Positions 43,586-53,482 of a stretch of 64,000 nt of DNA are shown one piece after another (position 1 is the first letter of the stretch; the number at the start of each line of letters is the position of its first letter). The notes beneath the pieces were generated by a model. It made no database searches and was not told the origin of the DNA. It saw nothing but the letters and a program-made list of their open reading frames with translations. The translations under genes and the position numbers were made by a program. Source of the DNA: Protopterus annectens (Eukaryota > Chordata > Ceratodontiformes > Protopteridae); the NCBI RefSeq assembly GCF_019279795.1, contig NC_056732.1:1074929740-1074993739 (forward strand), in the 5' to 3' direction.

Positions 43586-43990
43586 CCAGAAGCTGTTGAA
43601 GACTGGGGGGTGGAGGGTGAGGGGGCACTTAGTGATCTAAAAAGGCCATTTCTTTATAATTGTTTAGTACCACAACATAGATTCACTTGGAGGACATTTT
43701 AAGCTTAGCCAATTCCCTTTTGGTGCTTGAATTAACATTTTCTGGTTGGTCTTACCTATCCCATGACTAATAATTGTATATTAGCCCTAGTGAGAATAGT
43801 TCTGATCATACCATAGATAATTTGAGGGGACCCATGTAAGGGATACAGCATTTAGGAACTGCCTCTATCCATTAGTGGCATGATGGGAAATCCTGGAGTA
43901 CATTTTCTATTACCCATCCTTAGATACAAGTTGCATTTGAATATGGACGGATGAGCTTTGTTTTATTTTTATGGATAGTCTGTTCTGGAA
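43586..43990. other. No feature recognised
   Basis: AT-rich sequence without an ORF or repeat that I can match elsewhere in the window. Confidence 0.4.
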
Positions 43991-44905
43991 CAGTGGTAGC
44001 CTCTGTGATATATATCCATCTCTCCACAACATTCAGTTTAGATACCTGGACTGAGTATTTCTGATGCCATTTGACTTGCTGACATTCAGTAGGTCAATCT
44101 GTATTAGGTCGGAGGATGCCTTGCATGCTAGACATGTCACTTCTACGCATTCTGTAGGATACTGAGTATAGTAATAAATCTTTCAGGTAGTCCATGCAAG
44201 ACCTCTTGTTTAGGACTTGTATCCTTTTAGTAAGGTATCTCTGAAGGTATTCCAATTGTTGCATGGGGCTGGACAGATACATGTCAAAGTGGGCATTATA
44301 GAAAATGATTGACATAATAAGAGCTTTGTAAAGGGGACAACAACATCTCTAGATCTAGTCACAATCCATTTGTTTACAAGGTGTGCAATATAGAAAGGCT
44401 TTCTTATCACTCTGGGCACATGTTGGTCAAAAGTTAGCTCACTGTACACACAAGTTCCCAAATGCCAAACAATTGGGTCAGTTCTCAGAGGTCATTGTCA
44501 TGATTTTGACACCAATTATTATTTGGGACAAACCTTCCTGCATGATGGTTAAGTTATTTAGGGATTCAATAACTGCTCCTAGCTTCCAGTTATCTTAGCC
44601 TTAGCTGGCCAAAGCCCTTTGGTATTTCCTTTTACTTTTGAGGTGTACATGCCAAACAGAAAAAGTCTCAGCACTGAACCCTGGGGGACTCCATTGGTGA
44701 CTGGTCTCTTCCCCTGTTTTGACCTTCTGCATCCTGTGAGCAGGTTGGCAATCCAGCTAGTGATGCAAATGTTTGGTCCTACATTATTCGTCTTTTGCAC
44801 TATACCTGAGTAGGGGGTTGTGTCAAAAGGCTTGGCCAGGTCAAGATAATATGGTGTGAACTGCTTTACCTTCAGCTGTTGCTTTGGTAACAAGAGTAAA
44901 GCTTA
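43991..44905 (-). mobile_element. CR1-D: decayed antisense CR1 fragment
   Basis: Minus-strand RT remnants include YYLDLAKPFDTTPYSGI (about 44795-44845) and a NGVPQGSVLRLFLFGMY block (about 44640-44705). The thumb segments are at 44094-44461 (YNAHFDMYLSSPMQQLE). The ends lack both the endonuclease and a terminal repeat. It is among the most diverged CR1 copies. The catalytic box region (about 44590) is disrupted. Confidence 0.8.
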
Positions 44906-45099
44906 AAATTTGCTCATGATTTTGAGCCTTTCACACTTTCCTTTGGGCTGTTTTCAAACACATTTTTAGGGCCATGCATATATGTATGCATTCTTTGATT
45001 CACATTCCCTGATTGTATTAAATTATGTTCCTTGTCTAATACAGCACCAATTCTTAGAATGCTTTCTAAATTTGTAGTTTTGTACAGTCTTCTAGTGAG

Positions 45100-45668
45100 C
45101 AATGAAACAAAATATATGAACTAATAATGACAAAACTGCCCATTTCAGAAAATTTCAACCATAAAAGGCCACTCAGACACCTGTCATCATAATCCACCAA
45201 TTTCAGTAAATATGCAAAATGTCTGCAGAAGTCAGTCATCTAAATAATTCCACATTAAATGTATCTCTAACTAATGAAGAGCTTGCTGCTAGGAAACAAC
45301 TTTATATTTCATTGTTTTATCTACAAATGAAGTGGCTGATGCTCTTGAAGAATAAATTGCCTATGTTACATTAAAAAATGATAAGCTAGTAATATTGCAA
45401 TAGGGAATGGATGGTAAACTGATAGCAGGTTCATAGTTAGTAGGTAACTCCTCAAAAGGGGGATATTCACAGGACTGTAGCAGCCACTCCCTTTAAAGTA
45501 CAACACAGTACAGTATCAGCGATCCATCTGCATACTGTTGTAGTAGAACCCACAGCCTTCTGCATCAAAAGTAAGGCTACTACCTGTTGTGCTATTAACA
45601 ATGCAAACAGACTTGCAATAAGCAGCACTAAACTTTTCTTCCCCTGAAGCTCTCAGCTCCTTGTAATT
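45100..45668 (-). repeat. Inverted repeat arm 1 (pair with 47455-48012)
   Basis: Almost the whole block is the reverse complement of 47455-48012. Shared text includes CTGTTGTGCTATTAACAATGC, GCCTTCTGCATCAAAA, TCTAAATAATTCCACATTAA and AATAATGACAAAACTG. It contains a tRNA-like patch (see 47520-47580). Arm 1 has small indels relative to arm 2. Confidence 0.88.
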
Positions 45669-45950
45669 TTTTTTTATTTATTTAACATGTGTTTACCTGG
45701 AAAGTCTGACTTAGAACAAAGGCAATTTTTAGCAGAGGCCCAGGGAGAAATGCTCCAGACGCATGTCTTTATAACATCGGAGGAAATTGGAGCACCCAAA
45801 GGAAGCCCACAAAAACACAGGGAGGACATACAGACTCCACAAAGAAAGCACCCCAGCCAAGAATTGAACCAAAGAACCTCTTGCTGTGAGGCAACAACAC
45901 TACCACTGCACCACTGCACCATCTACTTGACACAACTAAATCTCTTAATT
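45669..45950 (-). mobile_element. Interspersed repeat with LINE-type tail (minus strand)
   Basis: On the minus strand the unit ends CCAGGTAAACACATGTTAAATAAATAAA (shown here in parts: CCAGGTAAACACATG, then an AAATAAATAAA tail at plus 45669-45685). This resembles the tail of the L2-like copies at 6.7 and 29.4 kb. The body matches the repeat at 8.76-8.93 kb. It starts exactly where inverted repeat arm 1 stops. Confidence 0.62.
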
Positions 45951-46194
45951 TCAGCAGAAGAAATATGGAAAAAGCCAAAATGTATTTGGGGGGGCAAAGG
46001 GCCAAAACCATGGGCAAATTTTAAATATTGCTTGTATAATCTTAAAAAGTTGTTATAATAGTGTTTTGCGTTACCATATGATTCCAAAAAAAGATAGTAA
46101 GACTGAAGCTTAAAGTGCTGTCATTATTTAGTGAATTCTGTTCTCACTGATTATTCTAGATGGTTAAGAGCTATGGATGGTTAAGAGCTATGGG

Positions 46195-46300
46195 CTCAAC
46201 TCCCTGAATCAGATGTGGTGTTGTGGGTAGATAATGCAGGCCCTTGTACCTAAGGTACAGGGTTTGAGCCTAGGTAATCCTAACCACCAGGAATAAATAA
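46195..46300 (+). mobile_element. tRNA-like SINE head
   Basis: An A-box-like TGGGTAGATAATGC (about 46224-46237) is followed by a B-box-like GGGTTTGAGCCTAG (about 46260-46273). The intervening CTTGTACCTAAGGTACA resembles the same place in the SINE at 8.2 kb. No CR1-like tail follows; a (CA)n tract begins at 46311. Too degenerate to be a functional tRNA gene. Confidence 0.55.
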
Positions 46301-46310
46301 CTAGGGCATT

Positions 46311-46382
<72 letters not shown>
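46311..46382. repeat. (CA)n microsatellite
   Basis: About 36 CA units, the longest uninterrupted CA tract between 37 and 50 kb. Confidence 0.97.
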
Positions 46383-46385
<3 letters not shown>

Positions 46386-46784
46386 TCCAGGGGCAGCTTA
46401 TCTATTGGACTGCAGCCCCCCTCAGCTGTAAAAAGAAAAGGAAAAATGAAAATTAAAACAAAATGAATAGCAAGTCTTGGAACTCCACGCATGTGTGCTC
46501 CTCATTCCCGGAACACTGCACGCATGCATGCAGAAATCCGGACTGATGTTTAACCACCCTAGATTAGAAGAAGGCATTAGAATTACAGAAATGCCCAGAT
46601 GGGGATCGGATTGTCTGGATTGTCTGATTGGAGCCTGCTGTCACGGGAAAGACAGGGACTTGGAAGCAAACATTTGGACTGCAATGCCTGCAGGCTGGCA
46701 GTCTCGGGGGCTGGGACTTTGTACCTTGGGTGCTGGTAGCAGGAGCCCGAATTCCCTACCCACCACCACTTGTGAAAACTATTC

Positions 46785-47070
46785 AGAGTTTTGCCTCATA
46801 TTTTTGTTCTGTTCTGTTCCTCATAAAATATGTGGTTTTCTGGATTTTGAATTCACTAATTAATGACAGCCATTTGAATTTCAGGCTTCATATTCATCAG
46901 AAAGCACATGGTAACACAAAACCTTTTATTCTAGCAAATTTCTAAGTTTATAAGATCAATATTTGAAATTTCTCCCTATTTTTGGGGCCGTATTCCCCAT
47001 TATTAGCTTTATCCAGGTTTATTTGTGCTAAGAGGTTGAGCGCTATGGTGAGAACTGAATTCACTGAATA
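46785..47070 (+). repeat. Dispersed ~270-300 bp repeat, copy 1
   Basis: Shares CTCATAAAATATGTGGTTTTC, AAACCTTTTATTCTAGCAA-like text and CTTTATCCAGGTTTATTTGTG with copies at 48.68-48.95 and 49.22-49.55 kb. The 3' portion is duplicated in tandem here (46981-47070 and 47071-47160), each unit ending near GAGAACT(G/A)AATTCACT. Confidence 0.75.
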
Positions 47071-47194
47071 TGTTTGGGGGCTGCATTCCCCCATTATTGG
47101 CTTTGTCCAGGTATTTTGTGCTAAGAGGTTGAGAGCTATGGTGAGAACTAAATTCACTAAATTATAGCCATTTAAGTTTCATTCTTCCTGTGCT

Positions 47195-47260
47195 TCAAGA
47201 AACGGCTAATTTAGTATAGTGGTATGTTGCTCTAACTGTAGTACACTGGGTCCTGGGTTC
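47195..47260 (+). repeat. tRNA-like patch (SINE remnant)
   Basis: AGTATAGTGGTATGTTGCTC resembles an A-box, and GGGTTCAAGACTTGG (about 47255) is close to the B-box consensus GGTTCRANNCC. A tRNA gene is unlikely: there is no foldable acceptor stem that I can see, and the sequence lies among dispersed repeats. Confidence 0.45.
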
Positions 47261-47454
47261 AAGACTTGGCAGTGAAATGCATGGTGGTAACACAGCATTT
47301 TATTTTAGCAACTTTCCAGGATTATACAAGCAATGTTTAAAATGTGTCCCTGTTTTTTTTGGCTTTTGTTTCCCCCCTCCCAATAAATTTTGCCCTTTTC
47401 CATATTTCTTGTGCTGCAAAGTTGAGAGATACAGTTGAATGTCGAGTGAATTTT

Positions 47455-48012
47455 ACAAGGAGCTGAGAGCTTCAGGGTGAAGCGAAGTTTAATGCTGCTT
47501 ATGCTAAGTCTGCTTGCATTGTTAATAGCACAGCAGGTAGTGTACTTGTTTTTGATGCAGAAGGCTGTGGATTCTACTCCCACAGTATGTGGATGCATTG
47601 CTGACACTGTACTATGTTGTACTTTTAAAGGTGGTGGATGCTGCAGTCCTGAGAATGTCCTCTTTGGTGGAGATACCTAGTAACTATGAACCTGTTATCA
47701 GTTTGCCATCCATTCCCTATTGCAATATTACTAGCTTATCATTTTTAATGCAACATAGGCAATTTATTCCTCAAGAGCAACAGGCACTTTATTTGTAGAT
47801 GAAACAATGAAATATAAAGTTGTTTGTTAGCAGCAACTTCTTCATTAGTTACAGATCTCGTTAATGTGGAATTATTTAGATGACTTTTACTTCTGCAGAG
47901 ATTGTATATATTTACTGATACTGGTGGATTGTAGAAGTTTGAGTAAACTTTTATGATGGAAATGTTCTGAATTGCGCAGTTTTGTCATTATTGCGCATGC
48001 AGTTTGTTTCAT
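47455..48012 (+). repeat. Inverted repeat arm 2 (pair with 45100-45668)
   Basis: Reverse complement of arm 1 over more than 500 bp. It includes a tRNA-like patch with GGTAGTGTACTTG (A-box-like) and GTGGATTCTACTCC (B-box-like) at about 47535-47582. The two arms face each other across about 1.79 kb. Confidence 0.88.
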
Positions 48013-48089
48013 TGTTTACTGGAAAAATGTTCAAAACAATAAATTTAAAACACCCTCTATCAACTTTACTGTATTATACAAGGAATATA

Positions 48090-48240
48090 ATTTAATGTTG
48101 TTTGTCTTTTTGGCTTTTCCCGGTTAGGGGTCGCCACAGCGGAACTCCGGTCTGCTAATGATTGGCAGTCGATTTTTTTTATGGTGCCGAGTTGCCAGCC
48201 TGATGCCCAACCTTCAGCGATTAGAAAATGTATCAAAGAA
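48090..48240. repeat. Repeat fragment with GGGGTCGCCACAGCGGA core
   Basis: The block TTTTCCCGGTTAGGGGTCGC...CACAGCGGAAC is a phrase I recall from interspersed repeats of fish genomes. It occurs once in the window, and the element it belongs to is not defined. The recognition is from memory and could not be checked. Confidence 0.4.
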
Positions 48241-48649
48241 CACATGTATGTTTCATGTGCAAGGGGCCTATGATTTGAAAACAGCCCAAAGTTAATCTTT
48301 ATCTGCCACTGGCCAGATGTATTTTCTTTGAATGTGGGTTTCAATACTGTTTAAATGAATGTGAGTTTCAAGGGCAGAGATTTTTTAATGCTAAGTCTAT
48401 TTTCATTGTGAGACTGGATTGCTTTATTTAGCAGATGTTTATTAGTGTTTGTGCTGTAAAATGTAAAATAAAACTTTTAAATGAAATCCAAATCATCGTA
48501 GAAGTAAAGCAGTATGCACATTATAGTGTTTATGGTAAATGGAGTGGCATAGCCAGGTAATGGGACATTGAAATGGCTGCAGGGGGGAGGCCCCATTCAA
48601 TCATGATTTTGTGAGGGGGGAAGGGTGGCAAACTCAGACAGCCCCATCT

Positions 48650-48955
48650 GAATTATACCTCTCAGCTGCCAGATTTTCACAAAATGAATAGATTTTTGCT
48701 TCTTATTTTTGGTTTGTTCCTCATAAAATTTGTGGTTTTCTGGCAAATAACATAGGAATGAAGTCACTAAATAGTGACAGACATTGAGTTTCAGACTGCA
48801 TACCCTTCAGAAAAAGACATGCTAAAGCAAGACCTGTTATTCTCTCAACTGTCTAAATTTATACAAGAGCAATTTTTAGTACTGTTTGTATGTTCCACCA
48901 ATATAGTTGGCCTTGTCCAGATTTCCTGCATTAAGAGGTTGAGAAGCACACGCAA
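48650..48955 (+). mobile_element. Dispersed repeat copy 2 (CTCTCA / TTGAGA ends)
   Basis: Starts TATACCTCTCAGCTGCCAG and ends TTAAGAGGTTGAGAAGC. The body has CTCATAAAATTTGTGGTTTTC and CCTTGTCCAGATTTCCTGC, matching copies at 46.79 and 49.22 kb. The inverted ends suggest a MITE. It has no coding capacity. Confidence 0.65.
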
Positions 48956-48984
48956 ATAAATCGCTTCATAGAATTAGGTATATC

Positions 48985-49550
48985 CAAACCTCTCAACTGT
49001 CCCTGATTTTGGCTCAAAATGTTGCTCTCTCCCTAATAATCCCTCTGCAAAATGGCAATTTTCGAAGAAAACTTGGAGGGTTTACAATTAATAAATAATT
49101 GTAATGATCAGAATTATAGATTACTTTTATTTCAGAAATGCATGTAGATTCTCTTATTTTGTCAGCTGCTCAACTTAACAGTACTAATATTAGAAAAGTG
49201 TCCCTTCTTAACAGCTGTATTGTGTGGCCATTTTATATTTTTGCATCACATTTTTGGTCCGTTTTTCATAAAATTGTGGTTTTCTGGCAAATTAGTGGCA
49301 AATCATTAAAGACTGAAGTTAGAAAATAATGACAAACATTTGAGTTTCATATTTCATACCCTTCAGAAAATTCATACCAATGCAAGACCTACTATTCTGT
49401 TATCTTTCTAAGTTTGTAAGATCAATATTTAAAAATTGTTCTTATTTTTTAGGCCTTTGTCCCACTTCTATTTATGGCTTTGTCCAGATTTCTTGCTCTG
49501 ATGTTGAGAGGGGCTTTGTCCAGATTTCTTGCTCTGATGTTGAGAGGTAT
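48985..49550 (+). mobile_element. Dispersed repeat copy 3 (CTCTCAA / TTGAGAG ends)
   Basis: Starts AACCTCTCAACTGTCCCTGA and ends GATGTTGAGAGGTATGAC. The body again contains the CATAAAATTGTGGTTTTCTGG and GGCTTTGTCCAGATTTC blocks. The last 42 bases (GGCTTTGTCCAGATTTCTTG...TTGAGAGG) are duplicated in tandem (about 49470-49511 and 49512-49551). Confidence 0.68.
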
Positions 49551-49699
49551 GACAAATGTGTCAGGGCCATCACCATCAGCCAGAGACATTTCAAATTGTG
49601 ACATACTTGTTGCACCCCACTCCCCCATGTAGTGACTCTGAATGTGGCCAAGCAAGGCAAGGAGCAGTTATGCAGTGTAAGTGTGCATAGTATCCCCCC

Positions 49700-50640
49700 A
49701 TCCAAGGTAGGCACAAGTAGTACAGTGGCTTTTCATCTGTCCCTGATTTTGCAGAATGTTCAGATTTTTTGTTATATTTTTTATACTGTTGATTTATGCT
49801 TTTTATTATTCAGAAAATGCATGTTGTGGCAGTGCCTGTTTATGCTTCTTATTATTCAGAAATGCAAGTTGTTGCAGTGCTTGTTGCTCTGTGTTTAAGT
49901 AGCAATGCTTTACTGACCATCAGGTAAGCTTGTCTGAGATTGTAAGATGCAAGTAAGCTTTAATAAGCATACTGTTAAAGAATTACCAGCATTGAAAGTC
50001 ATTGCAGAGAATATTTACATAACTAGATAACATATAAGCCTTGGGTACTGAAAGGCATATGACAGTTTTTGTAATAAAGGACAGGATTACAGTATTTTTA
50101 GAAGCTCATTACATTTATTGAAGACTTGCAGTCATCTTTGCAGACTTTACCAATAAACTAAACAGGATGCCACTCTATCATGTGTGGTCCATAACCTGTA
50201 CAGTAATCCTTTACGCAATTTATATTGAACTTATTTCTTATTTGCTGTTCATTTTTTACTTTGATCAAGTTTTCCCCATGAAACAAGTAGTTAGTTGTTG
50301 TCAGGAAGCAGGTTTATTTGGATGAGAAACATTTTTAAAAGTGGGGGTATCACAGAGATTGCTACTTTCAGCATGTTACTTGGTACTTTTATAAAGCCGA
50401 ATATAAATTATAATTATAACTGCAGTGCAAGGAGACCTGGTTTGAGCTGAGTGCTGCTTGTTTTTTTATACTTGACTGTGACTGGCATTCTAGTAATGTA
50501 TTAAAAAAGTAATTTATTTTTTCATGCCTCACAGCCTTTTTGTTTTAGCCAATGAATTGAAATATTTTTTTTCTTCTACACTTCATTTTGTCTTGATTGA
50601 ACTCTCATAATAACGGTTTGGCACCCAGGGCAGCTTATTT
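49700..50640. other. No gene recognised; AT-rich
   Basis: Apart from a doubled phrase of about 50 bases with TTATTATTCAGAAA at 49800-49880, I see no ORF or repeat in this stretch. Confidence 0.4.
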
Positions 50641-50776
50641 AATTAAAGTCCCAGTTTTTGTGGTTTTGAGCATAGCTTCACCCCTTTCTAGTTGGCCACA
50701 CCTCTTACCATTGGCCCCACCCATTCAGTTGTCTCCTGCAGCTCCCCCTTTGATTTGAAGTCACCATCCATCACTG

Positions 50777-50777
<1 letters not shown>

Positions 50778-50807
<30 letters not shown>

Positions 50808-50811
50808 ACGC

Positions 50812-50868
<57 letters not shown>
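50778..50868. repeat. (CA)n microsatellite with CACACG interruptions
   Basis: CA units with four regularly spaced CACACG hexamers at about 50795-50820 precede the pure CA run. It encodes nothing. Confidence 0.96.
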
Positions 50869-50946
50869 ATGTAAATGGAGCCCAGCAGCAGCTTCAGCAT
50901 AACATAAAATGTAAACGGAGCCCAGAAGCAGTTTCAGCATAACATA
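50869..50946. repeat. 40-bp minisatellite, left part
   Basis: Two units of ATGTAAACGGAGCCCAG...TTTCAGCATAACATAAA, of about 40 bp. The array resumes at 53023-53140 after CR1-E. Confidence 0.88.
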
Positions 50947-53022
50947 GGTTCATAGGTTCATAGGTTGGTACTAGGCTATCGGCCCTAGGGCCTATGCAAG
51001 CTTAGCCATAACAATTCCCTGGATATTTCTTCCCACAATATTTACTTCTCCAGGCCCCTGTCTAGCAGGGCAACTGACATGATCCCCGGGGTGAATTTCC
51101 TATCTCCCATCCAATCATCAAGGTTCCTTTTGAAGAGGGCCAATGAGGCGCTCTGCTTGATATGTATGGGCAGTCTATTTTAGAGTATGGGGAGTCTCTG
51201 GTTCAGGAACCTATCCCTCCAGCATGCTTTGTTCATTGTGATGACAAGGTTTAGATCTCTGGAGCGTGTGACTCTGAGGGATTGGGATTTCTTTAAGTGG
51301 AACATGTCCAGCAGCTCATGGTTTGACATGGCCTTGTATGTTAAGCAGAGATCGCCTCTGAGTAGACGATATGCCACAGAGTATAGCTGAAGTTTTTTTT
51401 AGACGGTCAGTATATGGCATCTGCTTTAGGCCTGTGATTCTTTTAGTGAGGTATTTCTGTGGCCTTTCCAGCTGTTGCAGATGTCTTGTGAAGTACATAC
51501 CAAATGGGGCATTATACTCTATAATGGATCTAATGAGGGATGAGTACAGTGGGTCTATGACCTCCTTTTTTATGGATGAAAAATCCTTAGCGATGAGGCG
51601 TGCCACATAGAAGGATTTCCTGACTGTTGTGGCAATGTGGTTATCGAAAGTGAGACTACTGTCCACCTGTGTCCCTAAGTCTCTCATCACACTTTTGATG
51701 TTTAGTGTCCTGCCACCTATGTGGTAATTCATGGGTACATGTTTTTTTCCAAAGGGGATAACTATACATTTCTTGGCATTAAGCTTGAGCCCATGGCTCT
51801 GGCACCAGGCATCTGTTTCTGTAAGGCCCTTTTGTAGAATATCCACATAATTTGGGATTCAATAATGGCTCCCAGTTTGCAGTCATCTGCAAACTTTGTT
51901 AGCCAGAGTCCCTTAGTGTTGGCCTGTACTTCAGAGAAGTAGATGCCAAACAAGAGTGGTCCCAGAACTAAACCCTGAGGTACTCCACTTGTCACTTGTC
52001 TGGAGCTGGATTTGGAGTTGGCTACTTTTACTGTCTGGGTTCTGTCAGTAAGCCAGTTAGCAACCCATCGAGTGATGTAGGGATTTATGCCCAGCTTAGT
52101 AAGTTTATCTATGATTCCAGAGTGGGGGATGGTGTCAAAGGCCTTGGCGAGGTCCAGATAGGCTGTATGGACTGCTTTACCCTCGCCCACAGCTCTGGAA
52201 ACTGATTAGAAGAAGTCAATCAGATTCAGGAGACAGGATCGGCCCTTCACAAACTCAAACTGGGTAGGGTCCAGTGTTTGAAGGTTGCCAATATCTTTGT
52301 TTAGAAGTTCCATGATAATGCGTTCCATGCCCTTGCAAATCAGGCTTGTCAGACTGATGGGACGGTAGTTCTCAGGATCCAAGGTGGATCCTCCCTTGTG
52401 GAGCGGGATAACTGTAGCTGTGCGCCACTCAGTGGGCACGAAGCCTGAGGTGAGGCTATGATTAAACATGACACTTAGGTGAGGTGCCAGTTCATTTTGT
52501 AGTTCATGTAGTACACAGCCTGGGATGTCATCTGGTCCCATGGATGCTGTATTCTTAGCTTTGGAGAGTGTGGTTTCTACCTGTGTGGCCGTGATTATCG
52601 GAATTTGGCAATCTTTTGGTATTGAGATGGGCCCTTTAGTGGGTGAGAGTGGGGTGAAGTTGGCACTAAATTGATCTGCCAGGATATTGGCAATATCCTT
52701 GGGATCAGTATATTTAATGCCATTCTGTGGTAACTCAGAGCAGATCTGAGCATTGCCATTTAGATTCTTGACATAACTATAGAATGCCTTGTGGTTGTCT
52801 TTGGAATCTTTGGCAATTTTATTTTCGTAACTAGCTTTTGAGGATTTTATGAGGGATCTCAGCTTCTTACTGAGGCTGGTGAGGGAGTTTTTTGCATCCT
52901 GGGATTTTCCTCTTTTTTGCAACAGTTTCTTCCTTCTGTTGTATAGTTTGTTTATAGCAGAGGACCACCAGATTGGCTTCCTTTTTTTGGAGAAGAGCAC
53001 CTTGGTTCTATTTGGGATAAAC
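50947..53022 (-). mobile_element. CR1-E: 5'-truncated antisense CR1
   Basis: The 3' end is at the left, with tandem CATAGGTT units (complement of the AACCTATG repeat) at about 50947-50972. The other end lies in the endonuclease-RT linker (KRKPIWWSSAINKLYN, about 52940-52990). The element lies inside a 40-bp minisatellite. Its RT has only a few breaks, so it is a relatively young copy. Confidence 0.93.
51190..53022 (-). pseudogene. CR1-E ORF2 linker and reverse transcriptase
   Basis: Three overlapping minus-strand frames cover the RT. 52206-53024 has the linker, GPDDIPGCVLHEL and PLHKGG. 51762-52190 has AYLDLAKAFDTIPHSGI, GVPQGLVLGPLLFGIYF and an intact KFADDCKLGA. 51316-51846 has the thumb. 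A stop near 52205 and a missing base near 51850 break the frame. The C-terminus (51180-51377) lies in a further frame. Catalytic aspartates are present. Confidence 0.86.
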
Positions 53023-53140
53023 AAGATAAAATGTAAACGGAGCCCAGCAGCAGTTTCAGCATAACATAAAATGTAAATGGAGCTTCAGCATAACATAAAA
53101 AGTAAACGGAGCCCAGCAGCAGTTTCATAACATAAATAAA
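53023..53140. repeat. 40-bp minisatellite, right part
   Basis: Three further units, two complete and one with an internal deletion (AATGGAGCTTCAGCATAACAT). Together with the left part there are about five copies. Confidence 0.88.
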
Positions 53141-53269
53141 TGGTAGTGCTTACTGTGGGTGACTCTGGCAGCAATGATGTGATTGGGAACCCGTGCACAT
53201 TTGTGTTTAAAATTCATGCGACACATGCATGAGTCTTCCATTGGATCCTAAAACAGGTCTTGCAGCTGT

Positions 53270-53362
53270 AAAAGTGGAGGGCGTGCTCCCTCCCCTTTGG
53301 TCTATGGTTCTGGCGCTTATGGGGCTGTTAGCCTAGTAACTTCCTATGATCCTATGAGTGTC
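53270..53362 (+). repeat. Isolated CR1-type 3' tail (SINE or truncated CR1)
   Basis: GCGCTTATGGGGCTGTTAGC followed by CTAGTAACTTCCTATGATCCTATGAG is a diverged version of the CR1 end, including the 8-bp terminal repeat. No CR1 coding sequence precedes it. It is either a very short truncated copy or the tail of a SINE whose head I cannot recognise. Confidence 0.6.
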
Positions 53363-53464
53363 TGACTATTCCATACAAAGCAGTGTGGAATTCCTAGAAT
53401 AACTTTCTGCGCTGGGCCCTTGACATTTATTCCACACTGTCCCACAGCAATACCAAAGTTCACA

Positions 53465-53482
53465 ATCCAAGTAATGGCACCA
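53465..53482 (-). promoter_or_regulatory. Retroviral primer binding site, tRNA-His-like
   Basis: On the minus strand, directly after the LTR, the 18 bases read TGGTGCCATTACTTGGAT. They match the known tRNA-His primer site TGGTGCCGTGACTCGGAT at 15 of 18 positions. The starting TGG is the complement of the tRNA CCA end. This places the minus-strand genome to the left of the LTR and identifies it as a 5' LTR. Confidence 0.75.

Noticed and set aside
47195-47582. Functional tRNA genes at 47.2 and 47.53 kb
   Set aside because: Only box-like patches are present. No full cloverleaf can be drawn and they lie in dispersed repeats.
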